A stretch of 64,000 nucleotides of DNA from Chondrus crispus (lineage: Eukaryota > Rhodophyta > Florideophyceae > Gigartinales > Gigartinaceae): contig NW_005179058.1 of the NCBI RefSeq assembly GCF_000350225.1, positions 1 to 64,000 on the forward strand, read 5' to 3'. Of the stretch, positions 9,843 to 19,980 are shown one piece after another (the first letter of the stretch is position 1; the number at the start of each line of letters is the position of its first letter). The notes under the pieces were generated by a model. The model was not told where the DNA came from. It saw only the letters and a program-made list of their open reading frames with translations, and searched no databases. The position numbers were made by a program, and so were the translations under genes.

Positions 9843-11078
9843 TTGCTTGTCATCTTTTACATACACCACCTTTTCGTAGCTGCCGCTGCTAAGTGCAAGG
9901 GGACCATTAATTACACAGTCTCGTTTACCTACGAATGGACTCTTCAGAATGATCCCGGCCAACCCCCCGAGGAACCCGTCGGGTTTGGACTCATGCATTG
10001 CGCCTCTCACAGCGACAAGTTCGTCATGTGGACACCGCAAAGAACTGCCTCTCCCGCTATCCAAAAATTTGTTGACCAGGACGACGACAATTCTGATGAG
10101 AAACTTCGGAATGAGATCGAACCCGACAAAGACAATATCTTAAGCTACAATGGCTCAATCAGGGATATGGTGGTAAACGACGAGTCTGAAGATCTCATTC
10201 TTAAGATCTCAGCAGACTTTTCACTCATCAGCTGTATTGCCCAACTTGTTCCGAGCCCCGGATGGTTTGTTGGCATACATAGCAGGGACATGTGCAACGA
10301 AACGGATGAGGCTAGCGAGTTTGTCAGAATCGATTCTCGCGCCCTTGTCGGATGGATATCAGGTCGGTACAATGACACAGAGTACTTTGTCGAAGAATAT
10401 ACAGAGGCTGATCCACCAATGGAAATCACCCAAGTTACGGGGAAGCTGGAGCAGTATGGTGAAGTGAATATCAGAAGCGACGATTTTAAGGAGTCCCAAG
10501 AGTCGATGAGAGCGTGTTTCCCGGCCGGAGAGCTAGTTACTATGGCCGATGGGAGTCGCCAACCTATAGAAAGCATATCGCGGAATGATGCTGTAGCTTC
10601 AACCGACCTAGAAACGCCGAGTGAAATCTTCATGCACTCACACGCGGATCCGCATGCCGTGGCGAGTTTTGTGCACGTTCAATATGCTGACAGTGAGAAA
10701 ACAGGAAACTTGCGTGTGTCACCTGGACATTACGTGTATCGCCGAGGACAGGATTCTATGCCGATGCTCCTCAAGGCCGCCGATATTGCCGTCGGTGACT
10801 TTCTCATCGGGGCAGATTGGTTGCCGAAACGCGTGGTACAAGTGTCTAGTGTGACAGGCAGAGGGCTTTTCAATCCCCATTCCTTGAATGGAGACCTCAT
10901 AGTCAGTGGTGTGCGGGTTTCGTGCTTCACAACCACGGTCAAACCACTGTTGGCAAGCTCGGCCATGGCTCCGTTGCGTCTGCTGCACCGAATTGGTTCG
11001 TACCGACTACAGGACCTGTTGTTATGGAAGATTTTCGATTACGTCCGTAGCGGCTCTACTTACCCTGGAGAATTGTAA
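9843..11078 (+). CDS. spondin_N domain fused to a Hint (Hog-like) domain
   Basis: A 412-codon frame. Near its N-terminus is a signal-peptide-like segment (LVIFYIHHLFVAAAA). Residues about 20-185 resemble spondin_N: TVSFTYEWT, an early conserved His, and SPGWFVGIHS with following Cys, which matches the family's SPDWFVG signature. Residues 225 to about 365 resemble a hedgehog/intein Hint domain. It begins at Cys225 (ACFPAGELVT), has block-B SPGH with His296, a late VGDFLI strand, and ends with GVRVSCF around Cys361, as in hedgehog proteins. A short tail (MAPLRLLHRIG) resembles the region after the hedgehog Hint domain. Such Hint domains cleave themselves before Cys1 and transfer the N-part to a nucleophile. 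The frame has no ATG: it is open from 9765, and a pyrimidine tract ending in TTTTCGTAG at 9882-9890 could be a 3' splice site, so a first exon may lie upstream. Otherwise unbroken. Confidence 0.65.
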   Translation: MLVIFYIHHLFVAAAAKCKGTINYTVSFTYEWTLQNDPGQPPEEPVGFGLMHCASHSDKFVMWTPQRTASPAIQKFVDQDDDNSDEKLRNEIEPDKDNILSYNGSIRDMVVNDESEDLILKISADFSLISCIAQLVPSPGWFVGIHSRDMCNETDEASEFVRIDSRALVGWISGRYNDTEYFVEEYTEADPPMEITQVTGKLEQYGEVNIRSDDFKESQESMRACFPAGELVTMADGSRQPIESISRNDAVASTDLETPSEIFMHSHADPHAVASFVHVQYADSEKTGNLRVSPGHYVYRRGQDSMPMLLKAADIAVGDFLIGADWLPKRVVQVSSVTGRGLFNPHSLNGDLIVSGVRVSCFTTTVKPLLASSAMAPLRLLHRIGSYRLQDLLLWKIFDYVRSGSTYPGEL

Positions 11079-11637
11079 CGAAAATATCATAGTTTTGCAA
11101 GTCTGTACAACTTTTGCGGACACAAGACCAGCCGCATCACTGCTTTGAAGTCACGTCCAAGACGATAATGAAATTCTTTGCTTTGAGGTTTCAGATACTT
11201 TCGGTTGCTCGAACCATAGCTCTTTCATCTTAATGCTTCGCCCATCTATCTCTCTCTGACTAACGCGCGGCATAGTGTCACAAGAACGGTTATAATTTAT
11301 CTACCCGCGAAAGCGTCAAGCGGGAGTCTGATTTCCAAGTTGAGAGGCAGCTAAGGCGAGAGGCGGAACACGTGGACGCCTTCATATGAGAGTGACTTCC
11401 GCGCAGGCATAAAATCAGGAGCATGTCTTGGTTCGGATGTGGAGGGATGTTTGGCAGGTGTCTACGACTACACTGCCAACAACAAGTTTAGTGAAGTGTC
11501 CACAACTGCGATTAGTCTCACATAGGAGGGACGAGTCTCTCTGTTCTAAAATTGCACGGTTGGAACGTGTTCCAACCATGCAGCCTGCATTACTAACGCG
11601 TTTCTAGAAACGATTTTCCCCTGCAACACAGTTTCAG
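11079..11637. other. non-coding, with remnant 3' splice site at its end
   Basis: No coding frame seen. The right end carries TACTAAC (11591-11597) and, 40 bp on, TTTCAG (11632-11637), directly before the HSP90-like sequence. This matches a branch point and acceptor, so the last part is probably a piece of an HSP90 intron. Confidence 0.5.
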
Positions 11638-12833
11638 ATTATGAACGTCATCAAGCGCAAATTGGTCCGGAAAGCTCTGGAAATGATCAAGGGGATCATG
11701 AAGAATGACGATGAGGAGCACGAGGCAGAAGAAGAATCAGACGAGTCGAGTGATGAAAAGACGAACGAGAAGAAGGCCAAGCCCTGCATCCAATTTTGGA
11801 ATAAGTTTGGTAAGAGCATTAAGCTCGGTTTCATTGAAGATAGCGCAAACAGAGCTCGACTTGCGAAGCTCCTCCGCTTCCGCACTTCGAAAACTGACAA
11901 CAAGACCCCAATGATTGGGCATCTCTCGATCAATACATGGAGCGCATGAAGGAAGATCAAGATCAGATCTATTATCACTCTGGTGCAGATCTCGAATCCG
12001 TCAAGGATAGTCCATTCCTCGAGAAACTGATCAAAAAAGGGTATGAGGTTCTCTATTTGACACAGGCCATTGACGAGAACATGATCACCCAGTTGCTTGA
12101 CTACGAAGGCACGAAGTTCATGTCAATTTCGAAAGACAACTTCAAATTTGGTGAGAAAGATCAAAAAGAAGAGAAGGAGAAGAACAAGGCTCTGAAGAAA
12201 ATGTACAAGCCGCTGACGAAATTCCTGAAAAAGAAGTTGGGAGACAAGGTCTCCAAGGTGAGACTATCAAACCGGCTCAGTGATACAGTGTGTGTGTTGG
12301 CATCGGACCAGTACGGTTATTCGGCGAGAATGGAAATAATTATGAGAGCGCAAGCATTCGCGGACCCCGACAGTTTCGGATACATGACGCCAAAGAGTAA
12401 GATTATGGAGCTTAATGCACACCACCCGATCACAAAAGAGATGCTTCGCCTTGTAGAAAGCGGAGAGGACGATGAAAGGGCAGCCGAGCTTGGGCATCTT
12501 GTGTACGACACTGCGCTAGTTGCATCCGGATATGTAATGCGGGACAGTGACTACAAGAGCTACGCAGACAGAATGTACAAGTGGATTGGTGAGAGTGTTG
12601 GCGTGGATCCGAGTGCGCCTATAGTGGAAGAGTACCCCGAGGAGGAGAAGGCTGACTCAGAGGAGGAGAAGTCTGATGGTGACGCAAATTTGAAGGAGGC
12701 ATCTAGTAGTAGCGCAGACCCTGCTTCTGAAGACCACAGTGAGGATTCTTCTGAGGACCATGATGAGTTGTTGTACCGTAGTCGAACAAGAGTGGAGGAT
12801 GAGGTATTTATGGCTACGGTTTCCGTCTTTTAA
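11638..12833 (+). pseudogene. C-terminal half of ER HSP90 (GRP94 type), broken
   Basis: Strong match to the middle-to-C-terminal part of HSP90: [34 protein letters not shown], then [40 protein letters not shown] and the MEIIMRAQA dimerisation region. Three defects are visible. The N-terminal ATPase domain and start are absent. A one-base loss in a C run near 11906-11912 puts the first 89 residues out of frame with the rest. The stop codon is gone: HDEL (12759-12770), the ER-retention signal that should end the protein, is followed by TTG instead of a stop, adding 21 unrelated residues. HDEL plus the acidic tail place the ancestor in the ER lumen. The preserved splice acceptor upstream indicates copying at DNA level rather than from mRNA. 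Confidence 0.93.
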
Positions 12834-13612
12834 GTCGGAGAGGAGATTAGCGGATGTGACCCGATTTCGATAAGCTTTTTGGGGTTTAGCGAGCGATGGT
12901 AGTATCGTGATGACGTGACGGGTCGCGGAAGGATGGACCCAGCCGTGTATACCGCCTGCCAGACGTTCTGCAAGCTAACCTGTCGTGTTATCTCTCGTAT
13001 CGGAGCGAGTCGCCTCGCTCTAAGTTTTTTGTGGACACAAAGAAAGTTGGTCTCTACCACTTTCACGGAATCCATGTGAACACGCAAGGTCGCTGGGACA
13101 GCCGTAATAAAGGCTACGAGTTTCTTATTGGACTTGACACGGACGCCCACATGCCAAGTTGGATGCTATCCGGGTGGAAGCAAAGCCCACCTCAAAAACT
13201 CCCGGGAATAATCAAAGCGGAACATGGCATCTCCGTCCTCAACGTAGTTTTCATTCAAAAGACGATACGCTTCTTCGAGTTGCTTGTCATCGGTGACATC
13301 TATGTCTGACCACTCGAAAGAGTCAATCAGGTTGTAAGGTTTTTTCGATACCTGGTCAACCGTTTTAGTCTCAATGGCCTCACCATGATCACCAAGCAGG
13401 TCGAGTTGATCGTCCTGTCCCATCTGGGGGATCGGTTGTGTTTTCCAAAATTTATATTCTTTTTCGGCAGGCTTGCCATCGACGCCGGCAACGCTCATCG
13501 TTCCCATCAACTCCGCAAGCTTCGCCCTCGCATCGCTCCAAGAAAGGTCAACCTCCTTGTACGTGTTCTTTCTTTCTGTAGGCGGCTTGTCGCCGGTGTC
13601 TTTCTCTGCCAT
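12830..13612 (-). pseudogene. N-myristoyltransferase, nonsense mutation and lost 3' half
   Basis: N-terminal part of glycylpeptide N-tetradecanoyltransferase, the enzyme that attaches myristate to N-terminal glycines. Visible family motifs: YKFWKTQPIPQMG, SFEWSDIDV, LLNENYVEDGDAMFRF, EFLRWALLPPG, then [36 protein letters not shown] and [16 protein letters not shown]. The start is ATG 13610-13612. A TAG at 13166-13168 replaces the Trp that normally follows PPG, in an otherwise continuous frame. Two residues are missing after RLAP. Homology stops near 12845, about 70 bp from the lost stop of the HSP90 copy that faces it, so the C-terminal acyl-CoA/peptide-binding half is gone. About 258 codons remain of a protein usually over 400. 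Confidence 0.93.
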
Positions 13613-14446
13613 CGCAGTCCTGAGAGAGTGTGTTATTCAATTGAGATCGCCACGAGAGTTGATAGTGGCTGGAATCGTTCAGAAAGCGCATGCGAGGGGT
13701 GGGGCCGGTGCGACAGCGAGAGCGTGGCTTGCGTGAGAGGGCGCAGAGAAAGACAGAAGCAGAGAAGGACGGAAGGAGATGCGAGGGCAGTGGTCATGGT
13801 GGATTAGTGAGGGGAAAGAAAGAGGAGGTTGGGGGATACCGGAGTAAACAACGGTGGACAGAGAAAGGCAGAGTTAATACCCTGTACTGTAGTGTGTATC
13901 CGACTGACCAAGCTTATCATACCTCAACAGATCCGACAAATTTAATAATTTTTCATCATTTAGCCGACACGAATTCTTCTGAAAGAATACTTCAAGACAG
14001 CCATATTGCACTTGAACGGTGGGGTTGTCAATGAAATACCTTGTAAATCACGAAGAAGCCATTTTCAACTTCGTACTACAAAGAAAAACTGCTTACAGTG
14101 AAGATTTCCAGGTTCTGCTTCACTTTTAGAGGTAGAACTTGTCTCCACAACAAACGATTTGTGCTGATTGTGTCAAGGGCTATGTGGAGTACCCAGTACT
14201 CAAATCAGAACTAAAAAACAAGCAAGGAGTTCGAAGAAAAATCCCTTTGTCCTCAAATTTTGTCCTCACGGTCGGATAGACACTAGCAGACCGCCACTTG
14301 TAATGTAATTATTTGGTGTGCAAAATCTAAACCGCCAGGCCTGGGGACCCCTGCGCACTGTTCCTTCAACAACATCCTACACTCTCACTTCTTCCAACAC
14401 CATAATCCACACGAAAATATCGGACGACAGCACCACCGTTCCTCAT
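13613..14446. other. intergenic, likely promoter of the next gene
   Basis: No supported gene. It separates the head of the myristoyltransferase copy from the ATG of the transposase-like gene. The left part (13690-13860) is purine-rich on the plus strand. The frame of the next gene is open from 14318, but without an ATG before 14447. Confidence 0.4.
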
Positions 14447-17400
14447 ATGTCAGGTCGAAGAAAGAGACGTCGTACGATGGGCACTACATGGATGGACAAC
14501 GTCCCTAACTTGCCAGACCTGGCAGCCCTGTTCCATGACGTTCATACACGACCAGGATGCGATCTCGATGGGGATGCAGATGCGGCCGCACTTATGGAAG
14601 CAGAAGAAACCCCAGCTCTCGAGCTTCCGGAAACTGGCGAAGCGGCTGATATTTTGGGAGTGTTGAATGGGCACGCTTCGTCGAACAATCAGACTGGAGA
14701 TCATGGTACTAGATCGAAGATAAAGGGCTCGGAACATCGAGAAACGGTTGTCGTCGAAGAAGGAATAGATCTTGTCGACTATGATGAGGGCCACTTCCCA
14801 GAACTTGGCGACTCGGAACAATTCGCTCCCGAGAGCGATCCAAACGGCGTTTTAGTGGGAAATGACAATATCATTGTTCCAAGTATTTATCAAGAGAGCT
14901 GTGAGGGGATGGAGTGCCTTCCGAGTTTATCAAGTGACGATCCCGAAATGGGAAGCAGGCTGGACAGCCAGAAAGTTTTGCGAATATTTCTATCGTCTCG
15001 GAAGCTTTTCGAACCATGGTACAACCTTTTGGGCTTCGTAATAGTTTGCGGTAGCGTCCGCTATACGGTCAAACAGTATAACCTCCTGAGAGATATACTG
15101 TCTTGGGTTTCTCCTTCTATTAAGTTCCCATCTTATTCCACCGTGCAGAGGACTCTCTTTCCGCATGCTTTGAAGTATCTTTTTCCCAAGAGTGACCTCA
15201 AGTACTTTGTCGTCCGACGAAAGAAGAAGGCATTCAACCGAACGTCATTGGTTGAAAATTTGGGGGGTAACGAGGAGACCGCATCGCAATATTCGAACGG
15301 GTCTAAAACTCCTGTTCGTATTGTTCCACCAAGTGAATGGGCGAAAGTGGACATCATGATGGCTCCGTTCTTCAACTCAATGTATCCAAAATCCAGTCGA
15401 TGGCATGGTGGTGTGGCGGACGCAGAATGCATAGAAAGCTCGAAGCTGGTTGCAGAGCGGCAGATAATATCGGAAGCTACGACAGCACTTTACGTCCACA
15501 GTGGTTCATGTACTGTGCAGGCGTTCCCGGGTGCCGTGATTCGACTGGAACTGTCAAAACTGCTTCCATCACGTTTGTCACTTGACGTGCGCAATCTGGG
15601 CTATCGTGTTCATGAGAACGCAGAGAATAACTTTGTAATGAAGTGTATAATTTCAGCCGTGTGGTGCGTGGGAAGTGAGGGAAATGTTACAAGAAGCGCC
15701 AACATGGCGATGAAGGTTCTCCGTGGCGTGGAGAATTGCCTGGCCAGGCAGTTTTGTACAGCACCGCCATTGGAAAAGTATAATAGATCTGTGAGGCGTA
15801 GAGATGGAAGGATAGATTTTGAAGCAAGGGCTCGTTCTTCGAAGAAGGTGTTGCCTGGGGATATTTGTACCCTCCTTCGACCTACAGAAAGTGAAGCAGT
15901 GGCAACCTCGAGAATGTGTATGTTGGTTTCTAGGTTTTGGAAACACAAGGAAGGTCTCACCTCAGACACTTTGTTTTGGTTTCAAAACATGAGTACAAAC
16001 GGGGCCGGTCAGCGTTTCAATGATGGTGGCGATGGAACTCCAGACAAACCCTTTCGTCTGCTCGGTACTCAGCATTTGAAAGGGCTGCCTTTCCTCCTCC
16101 AAGAGCCCAAAATATCGGGACGCACCCGCAACATTGACAGAAGAATGCAAAACAGCGGCCGCTTAATGGATGGAACAAAGTTCGTGGTCTATCGCGCTCT
16201 CCTATACTGCGATGACTTTTCCCCATTCTCTTCATTGTATCCGCAGGGTTCAGCAGGTGGATGCTACATGATCCCGCTTGGACTACCACCGCGAAGTCGT
16301 AACACGCGATCGTCTGTCAGAATCATTGGATTAACTCCTCCAGGTGTATCAACGAACAATATACTGCTCTCAATCATTCCAGACTTGGTTAAGTGTACAA
16401 CAGAAGGTGTGGAAGCACACACGCCTACCGGGGAGAGAGTAAGAATCTTTGTCGACGTGGTGGGTTTTGTGGCTGACTATCCAGCGGCCGCTGAAACATT
16501 GGATGTTATGGGACATACAGCAAATACGCCCTGCACTCTTTGTACATTTCGGAAGAACAGCGGCGTCGGTGAGAGCGGATACGGCTATAGAACAAAAGTC
16601 CATGCACACCGCACGGCGTCCTTGAGGTGCATGGAACGCCATGAAGCTCTTCGCAACAGCGAAATTGACAGTCGAGACACAAACCGGCTTGGTATGAAAG
16701 ACAGCAACAAGGTTAGTGACGAAAGTTCTCCTCTTCTTGCATTGCAAAGGGAACTTGAGCGCGTACGCGTTGACATACCGTTAACAAGCGATGGAAAGCG
16801 TGTGGTGTCAGGACGTTTTGAGGCATATCGCTGCAACGTCGTCGCGCCTGACCATTTGCTGGCCGGTCTCGCGAAGAACGTTATCGAGGTAGGCTTCCAC
16901 GTGATTAACCGACAAGGAAACGCGGCCGCGTTCAGGGCAAAAGCTGACATGGCATTATGTGGAGCCCTCCGAGACAATGGGTTGAAGAGGCAATCATCAG
17001 TTTTTAGTTCCAAGAATGAACTCAATTCCATGACTCTGTCCGGTGTGTTCTGTGTCCTTCTCGTGTGCGTTCCGGTTTTCTACCAACTGTTCCCGGGGAT
17101 CCAGAGTGAAGAAACCACTGTTGTGTTGGATCTATTGACGCAATTGCAGGAATTGATTGCGTTGACGTACTGGTGGCCATCGGAAGAGGCGGATGGTGTC
17201 TCAGATTATGTGTATGTGACAAGTGATAATGGAGCTCAATACCATGCAGACTTGCTGGAAAGGGCTGAGAAGTATGTGACTGAGGCAGACAAGTTTTGCG
17301 CAAATTATTGCCAAGGAGTGGGTAAAGGTCGCCCCAGCTTGGACAAGCCGAACCTGCACAGGTTAATCGAGTTGTACAACCACACAATTCCTGCCTTCGG

Positions 17401-18415
17401 GCATGTACGTCACTTTATGGAACTGGTGTTCGAGAATGCTCATCAACCTTTGAAGAGGTGCATAGTCCGGGGTAATCACCAAAAAGGACATTTGGCGGCC
17501 GTGGGTCATTGTTTGGGGAATGATTGGCAAGGGCGGTTGGCGTTGCTGTCCAGCACTATGACACAAACTTCGGATGCCGGACTGAAGATGGAATGCAGGA
17601 GAGGCCTTCGACGCTTGCTTCTCGGCGAAGCTTGCAACGAGTTGTCACAGGCTTCGGATGAATTGAAGGGATTCCTGAAGGACACAGATGTTAGTATATC
17701 TGATTTATTTGTCAAACCGTTGATGGACGAGATGCGGTCGAATGGGAAGGTCAACCCCGCTTGGACGGGAGATTCCGTACGATGGGAGGGGAATTGTGAA
17801 AAGGATGTCAATGAGCTGTCCAGCTGTTGCATATCAGAAACAGAAACGATAGATTCATCTGAGCTTTTGTCGCAGCTATTGTCACGGGCTACAAACATCC
17901 TGGAAAATCTCCGTCCAGAATTTGATACGTCAAAGAAGTCGGAAGTCAAGTTGTTCTCGTCTGCTCGGCGCGTTCGCAGAAGCTACTTGAGTGCGTCCCC
18001 ACGGACGTACTCGCATGACACGATTGAGCCGGGATGTGTCGTCCAGGTTATGTTACCGCGCGGAGGGACGAAGGGATTGCTTTTGCATGCAAATGGGGCG
18101 GTCGGATCGTCATTGAACCTGTTCGCAGTTGTTGTGGTCTTGCAGAGAGAGGACGAGAGTCCTCACGCGGCTGTCGTAAGATGCAGAGTGGATGATCGTA
18201 AAACTCTGAGAATATCCGCGGAACTGAACTCAGAGTCTATACAGGTGCTCTGTCTCACTGATGGCGTCCGTCGCGTGGCGCTGTACCACGCCTGCTCAGC
18301 CAACTCCTGTCACGTATCGAGGGACAACTTCATCAAACACTCTGCCAATGTTTTGGGTGGCGGGGAATTCTACTTTCAGACGAGGAGAAAAGGTTACCCT
18401 GCAAGAATGGCATGA
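14447..18415 (+). CDS. large transposase-like protein, 1322 aa
   Basis: Unbroken from ATG 14447 to TGA 18413. A basic KRRR run opens the protein (MSGRRKRRRT), followed by an acidic 200-residue leader. The central part recalls Tnp2/Plavaka-type transposases of the CACTA (CMC) group: a CDDFSPF segment near residue 588, a GGCYMIPLGLPP segment, VGFVADYPA near 675, a zinc pair CTLCTF near 696, and a late FENAHQPLKR near 996 that parallels the family's FERxNxxLK. These would supply the D, D and E. Order and spacing fit, but sequence similarity is low, so the assignment is inferred. I found no convincing terminal inverted repeats, so it may be a domesticated or terminally eroded copy. The 219-bp satellite starts about 540 bp after its stop. 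Confidence 0.5.
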   Translation: MSGRRKRRRTMGTTWMDNVPNLPDLAALFHDVHTRPGCDLDGDADAAALMEAEETPALELPETGEAADILGVLNGHASSNNQTGDHGTRSKIKGSEHRETVVVEEGIDLVDYDEGHFPELGDSEQFAPESDPNGVLVGNDNIIVPSIYQESCEGMECLPSLSSDDPEMGSRLDSQKVLRIFLSSRKLFEPWYNLLGFVIVCGSVRYTVKQYNLLRDILSWVSPSIKFPSYSTVQRTLFPHALKYLFPKSDLKYFVVRRKKKAFNRTSLVENLGGNEETASQYSNGSKTPVRIVPPSEWAKVDIMMAPFFNSMYPKSSRWHGGVADAECIESSKLVAERQIISEATTALYVHSGSCTVQAFPGAVIRLELSKLLPSRLSLDVRNLGYRVHENAENNFVMKCIISAVWCVGSEGNVTRSANMAMKVLRGVENCLARQFCTAPPLEKYNRSVRRRDGRIDFEARARSSKKVLPGDICTLLRPTESEAVATSRMCMLVSRFWKHKEGLTSDTLFWFQNMSTNGAGQRFNDGGDGTPDKPFRLLGTQHLKGLPFLLQEPKISGRTRNIDRRMQNSGRLMDGTKFVVYRALLYCDDFSPFSSLYPQGSAGGCYMIPLGLPPRSRNTRSSVRIIGLTPPGVSTNNILLSIIPDLVKCTTEGVEAHTPTGERVRIFVDVVGFVADYPAAAETLDVMGHTANTPCTLCTFRKNSGVGESGYGYRTKVHAHRTASLRCMERHEALRNSEIDSRDTNRLGMKDSNKVSDESSPLLALQRELERVRVDIPLTSDGKRVVSGRFEAYRCNVVAPDHLLAGLAKNVIEVGFHVINRQGNAAAFRAKADMALCGALRDNGLKRQSSVFSSKNELNSMTLSGVFCVLLVCVPVFYQLFPGIQSEETTVVLDLLTQLQELIALTYWWPSEEADGVSDYVYVTSDNGAQYHADLLERAEKYVTEADKFCANYCQGVGKGRPSLDKPNLHRLIELYNHTIPAFGHVRHFMELVFENAHQPLKRCIVRGNHQKGHLAAVGHCLGNDWQGRLALLSSTMTQTSDAGLKMECRRGLRRLLLGEACNELSQASDELKGFLKDTDVSISDLFVKPLMDEMRSNGKVNPAWTGDSVRWEGNCEKDVNELSSCCISETETIDSSELLSQLLSRATNILENLRPEFDTSKKSEVKLFSSARRVRRSYLSASPRTYSHDTIEPGCVVQVMLPRGGTKGLLLHANGAVGSSLNLFAVVVVLQREDESPHAAVVRCRVDDRKTLRISAELNSESIQVLCLTDGVRRVALYHACSANSCHVSRDNFIKHSANVLGGGEFYFQTRRKGYPARMA

Positions 18416-18954
18416 AGGGAATAGGGACCTGGTGTTTCAGACGCTGGAAAACCTGATTATTCGCGGAGTGGCGTTTTCTACTGGAAAATTATCAGATTTC
18501 AGCACCCATCCCATCTGAATTGAAATTGGGCGGACTTCTGGTTACACGTCTCGCCGATCCCGTCAACAGTTGGACACCTCGCTCTTCCTTGGCCAATCTA
18601 CTGCTGACCGAAGGTATCTTTGGACACAAACAACCACGCAGTTCGTTTCGCGTATGAGGGCGCAAGATCGATGCCATAGGGTCACGGCGGGCCCGCTTGT
18701 GGTGTATGGGTGATCAGGATAGCGAGAGATCGCCAGTGCTATTGCTGGTGGATGGGGCTGCAAACGGTCGATCTACAGTTGATCGATCTCGATGTCGTCG
18801 TGATAGGAAACGCGCTGAAAGTAGGTTGATATGCACGCAGGTGCGTCGCATTTTATCCGCGTATGTCCGCACTATCTGACCATCTTCAAATTCTAGTGAT
18901 GAGATCGCCTTTGTCTGCGTGCAAACCTGACGGAATTAAAACCGTGTTTGTCTT
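18416..18954. other. 3' flank of the transposase-like gene
   Basis: No coding frame, LTR or RNA gene recognised. It ends where the 219-bp tandem array begins. Confidence 0.4.
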
Positions 18955-19980
18955 GTGAAAGTGTTGGATGGATTGTAAGTTGTCGTTGACGCTTCGCCAA
19001 TCAGTCCGGCCGGACAGGCGTGCTGCACACAGTATCTTACCTACTTCAGTTTACATCTGCGCTTGTCCCCACAACAGTTGGTCATCGGAACTTGAAGTCA
19101 TGGTTAACTCAACTCCGTCATGATTGGAAGTGTCACATGGCATCGGCGCCGGAAGTTGGGCAGTTCTTGTTGCGTGAAAGTGTTGGATGGATTGTAAGTT
19201 GCCGTTGACGCTTCGCGAATCAGTCCGGCCGGACAGGCGTGCTGCACACAGTATCTTACCTACTTCAGTTTACATCTGCGCTTGTCCCCACAACAGTTGG
19301 TCATCGGAACTTGAAGTCACGGTTAACTCAACTCCGTCATGATTGGAAGTGTCACATGGCATCGGCGCCGGAAGTTGGGCAGTTCTTGTTGCGTGAAAGT
19401 GTTGGATGGATTCGTAAGTTGTCGTTAACGCTTCGCGAATCAGTCCGGCCGGACAGGCGTGTTGCACACAGTATCTTACCTACTTCAGTTTACATCTGCG
19501 CTTGTCCCCACAACAGTTGGTCATCGGAACTTGAAGTCATGGTAAACTGAACTCCGTCATGATTGGAAGTGTCACATGGCATCGGCGCCGGAAGTTGGGC
19601 AGTTCTTGTTGCGTGAAAGTGTTGGATGGATTGTAAGTTGTCGTTAACGCTTCGCGAATCAGTCCGGCCGGACAGGCGTGCTGCAAGCAGTATCTAACCT
19701 ACTTCAGTTTACATCTGCGCTTGTCCCTACAACAGTTGGTCATCGGAACTTAAAGTCATGGTAAACTGAACTCCGTCATGATTGGAAGTGTCACATGGCA
19801 TCGGCGCCGGAAGTTGGGCAGTTCTTGTTGCGTGAAAGTGTTGGATGGATTGTAAGTTGTCGTTAACGCTTCGCGAATCAGTCCGGCCGGACATGCCTGC
19901 TGCACGCAGTATCTAACCTACTTCAGTTTACAAATGCGCTTGTCCCCACAACAGTTGGTCGTCGGAGCTTGAATCGGCAA
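18955..19980. repeat. 219-bp tandem satellite, about 4.7 copies
   Basis: Copies start with GTGAAAGTGTTGGATGGATT at 18955, 19174, 19393, 19613 and 19832; the spacing is 219, 219, 220 and 219 bp. Units are nearly identical (isolated substitutions and one inserted base near 19413) except the last, which fades after about 19975. Each unit contains a TCCGGCCGGA palindrome. The array has no conserved protein; short frames across it are artefacts. Confidence 0.95.

Noticed and set aside
14281..18898. CACTAG at 14281 and CTAGTG near 18893 as CACTA-type transposon ends around the transposase-like gene
   Set aside because: Only six bases match, the following sequence is unrelated, and the flanking trinucleotides differ, so there is no target duplication.
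18955..19980. CRISPR-like array
   Set aside because: The repeats are 219 bp and contiguous, without unique spacers, in a eukaryotic setting.
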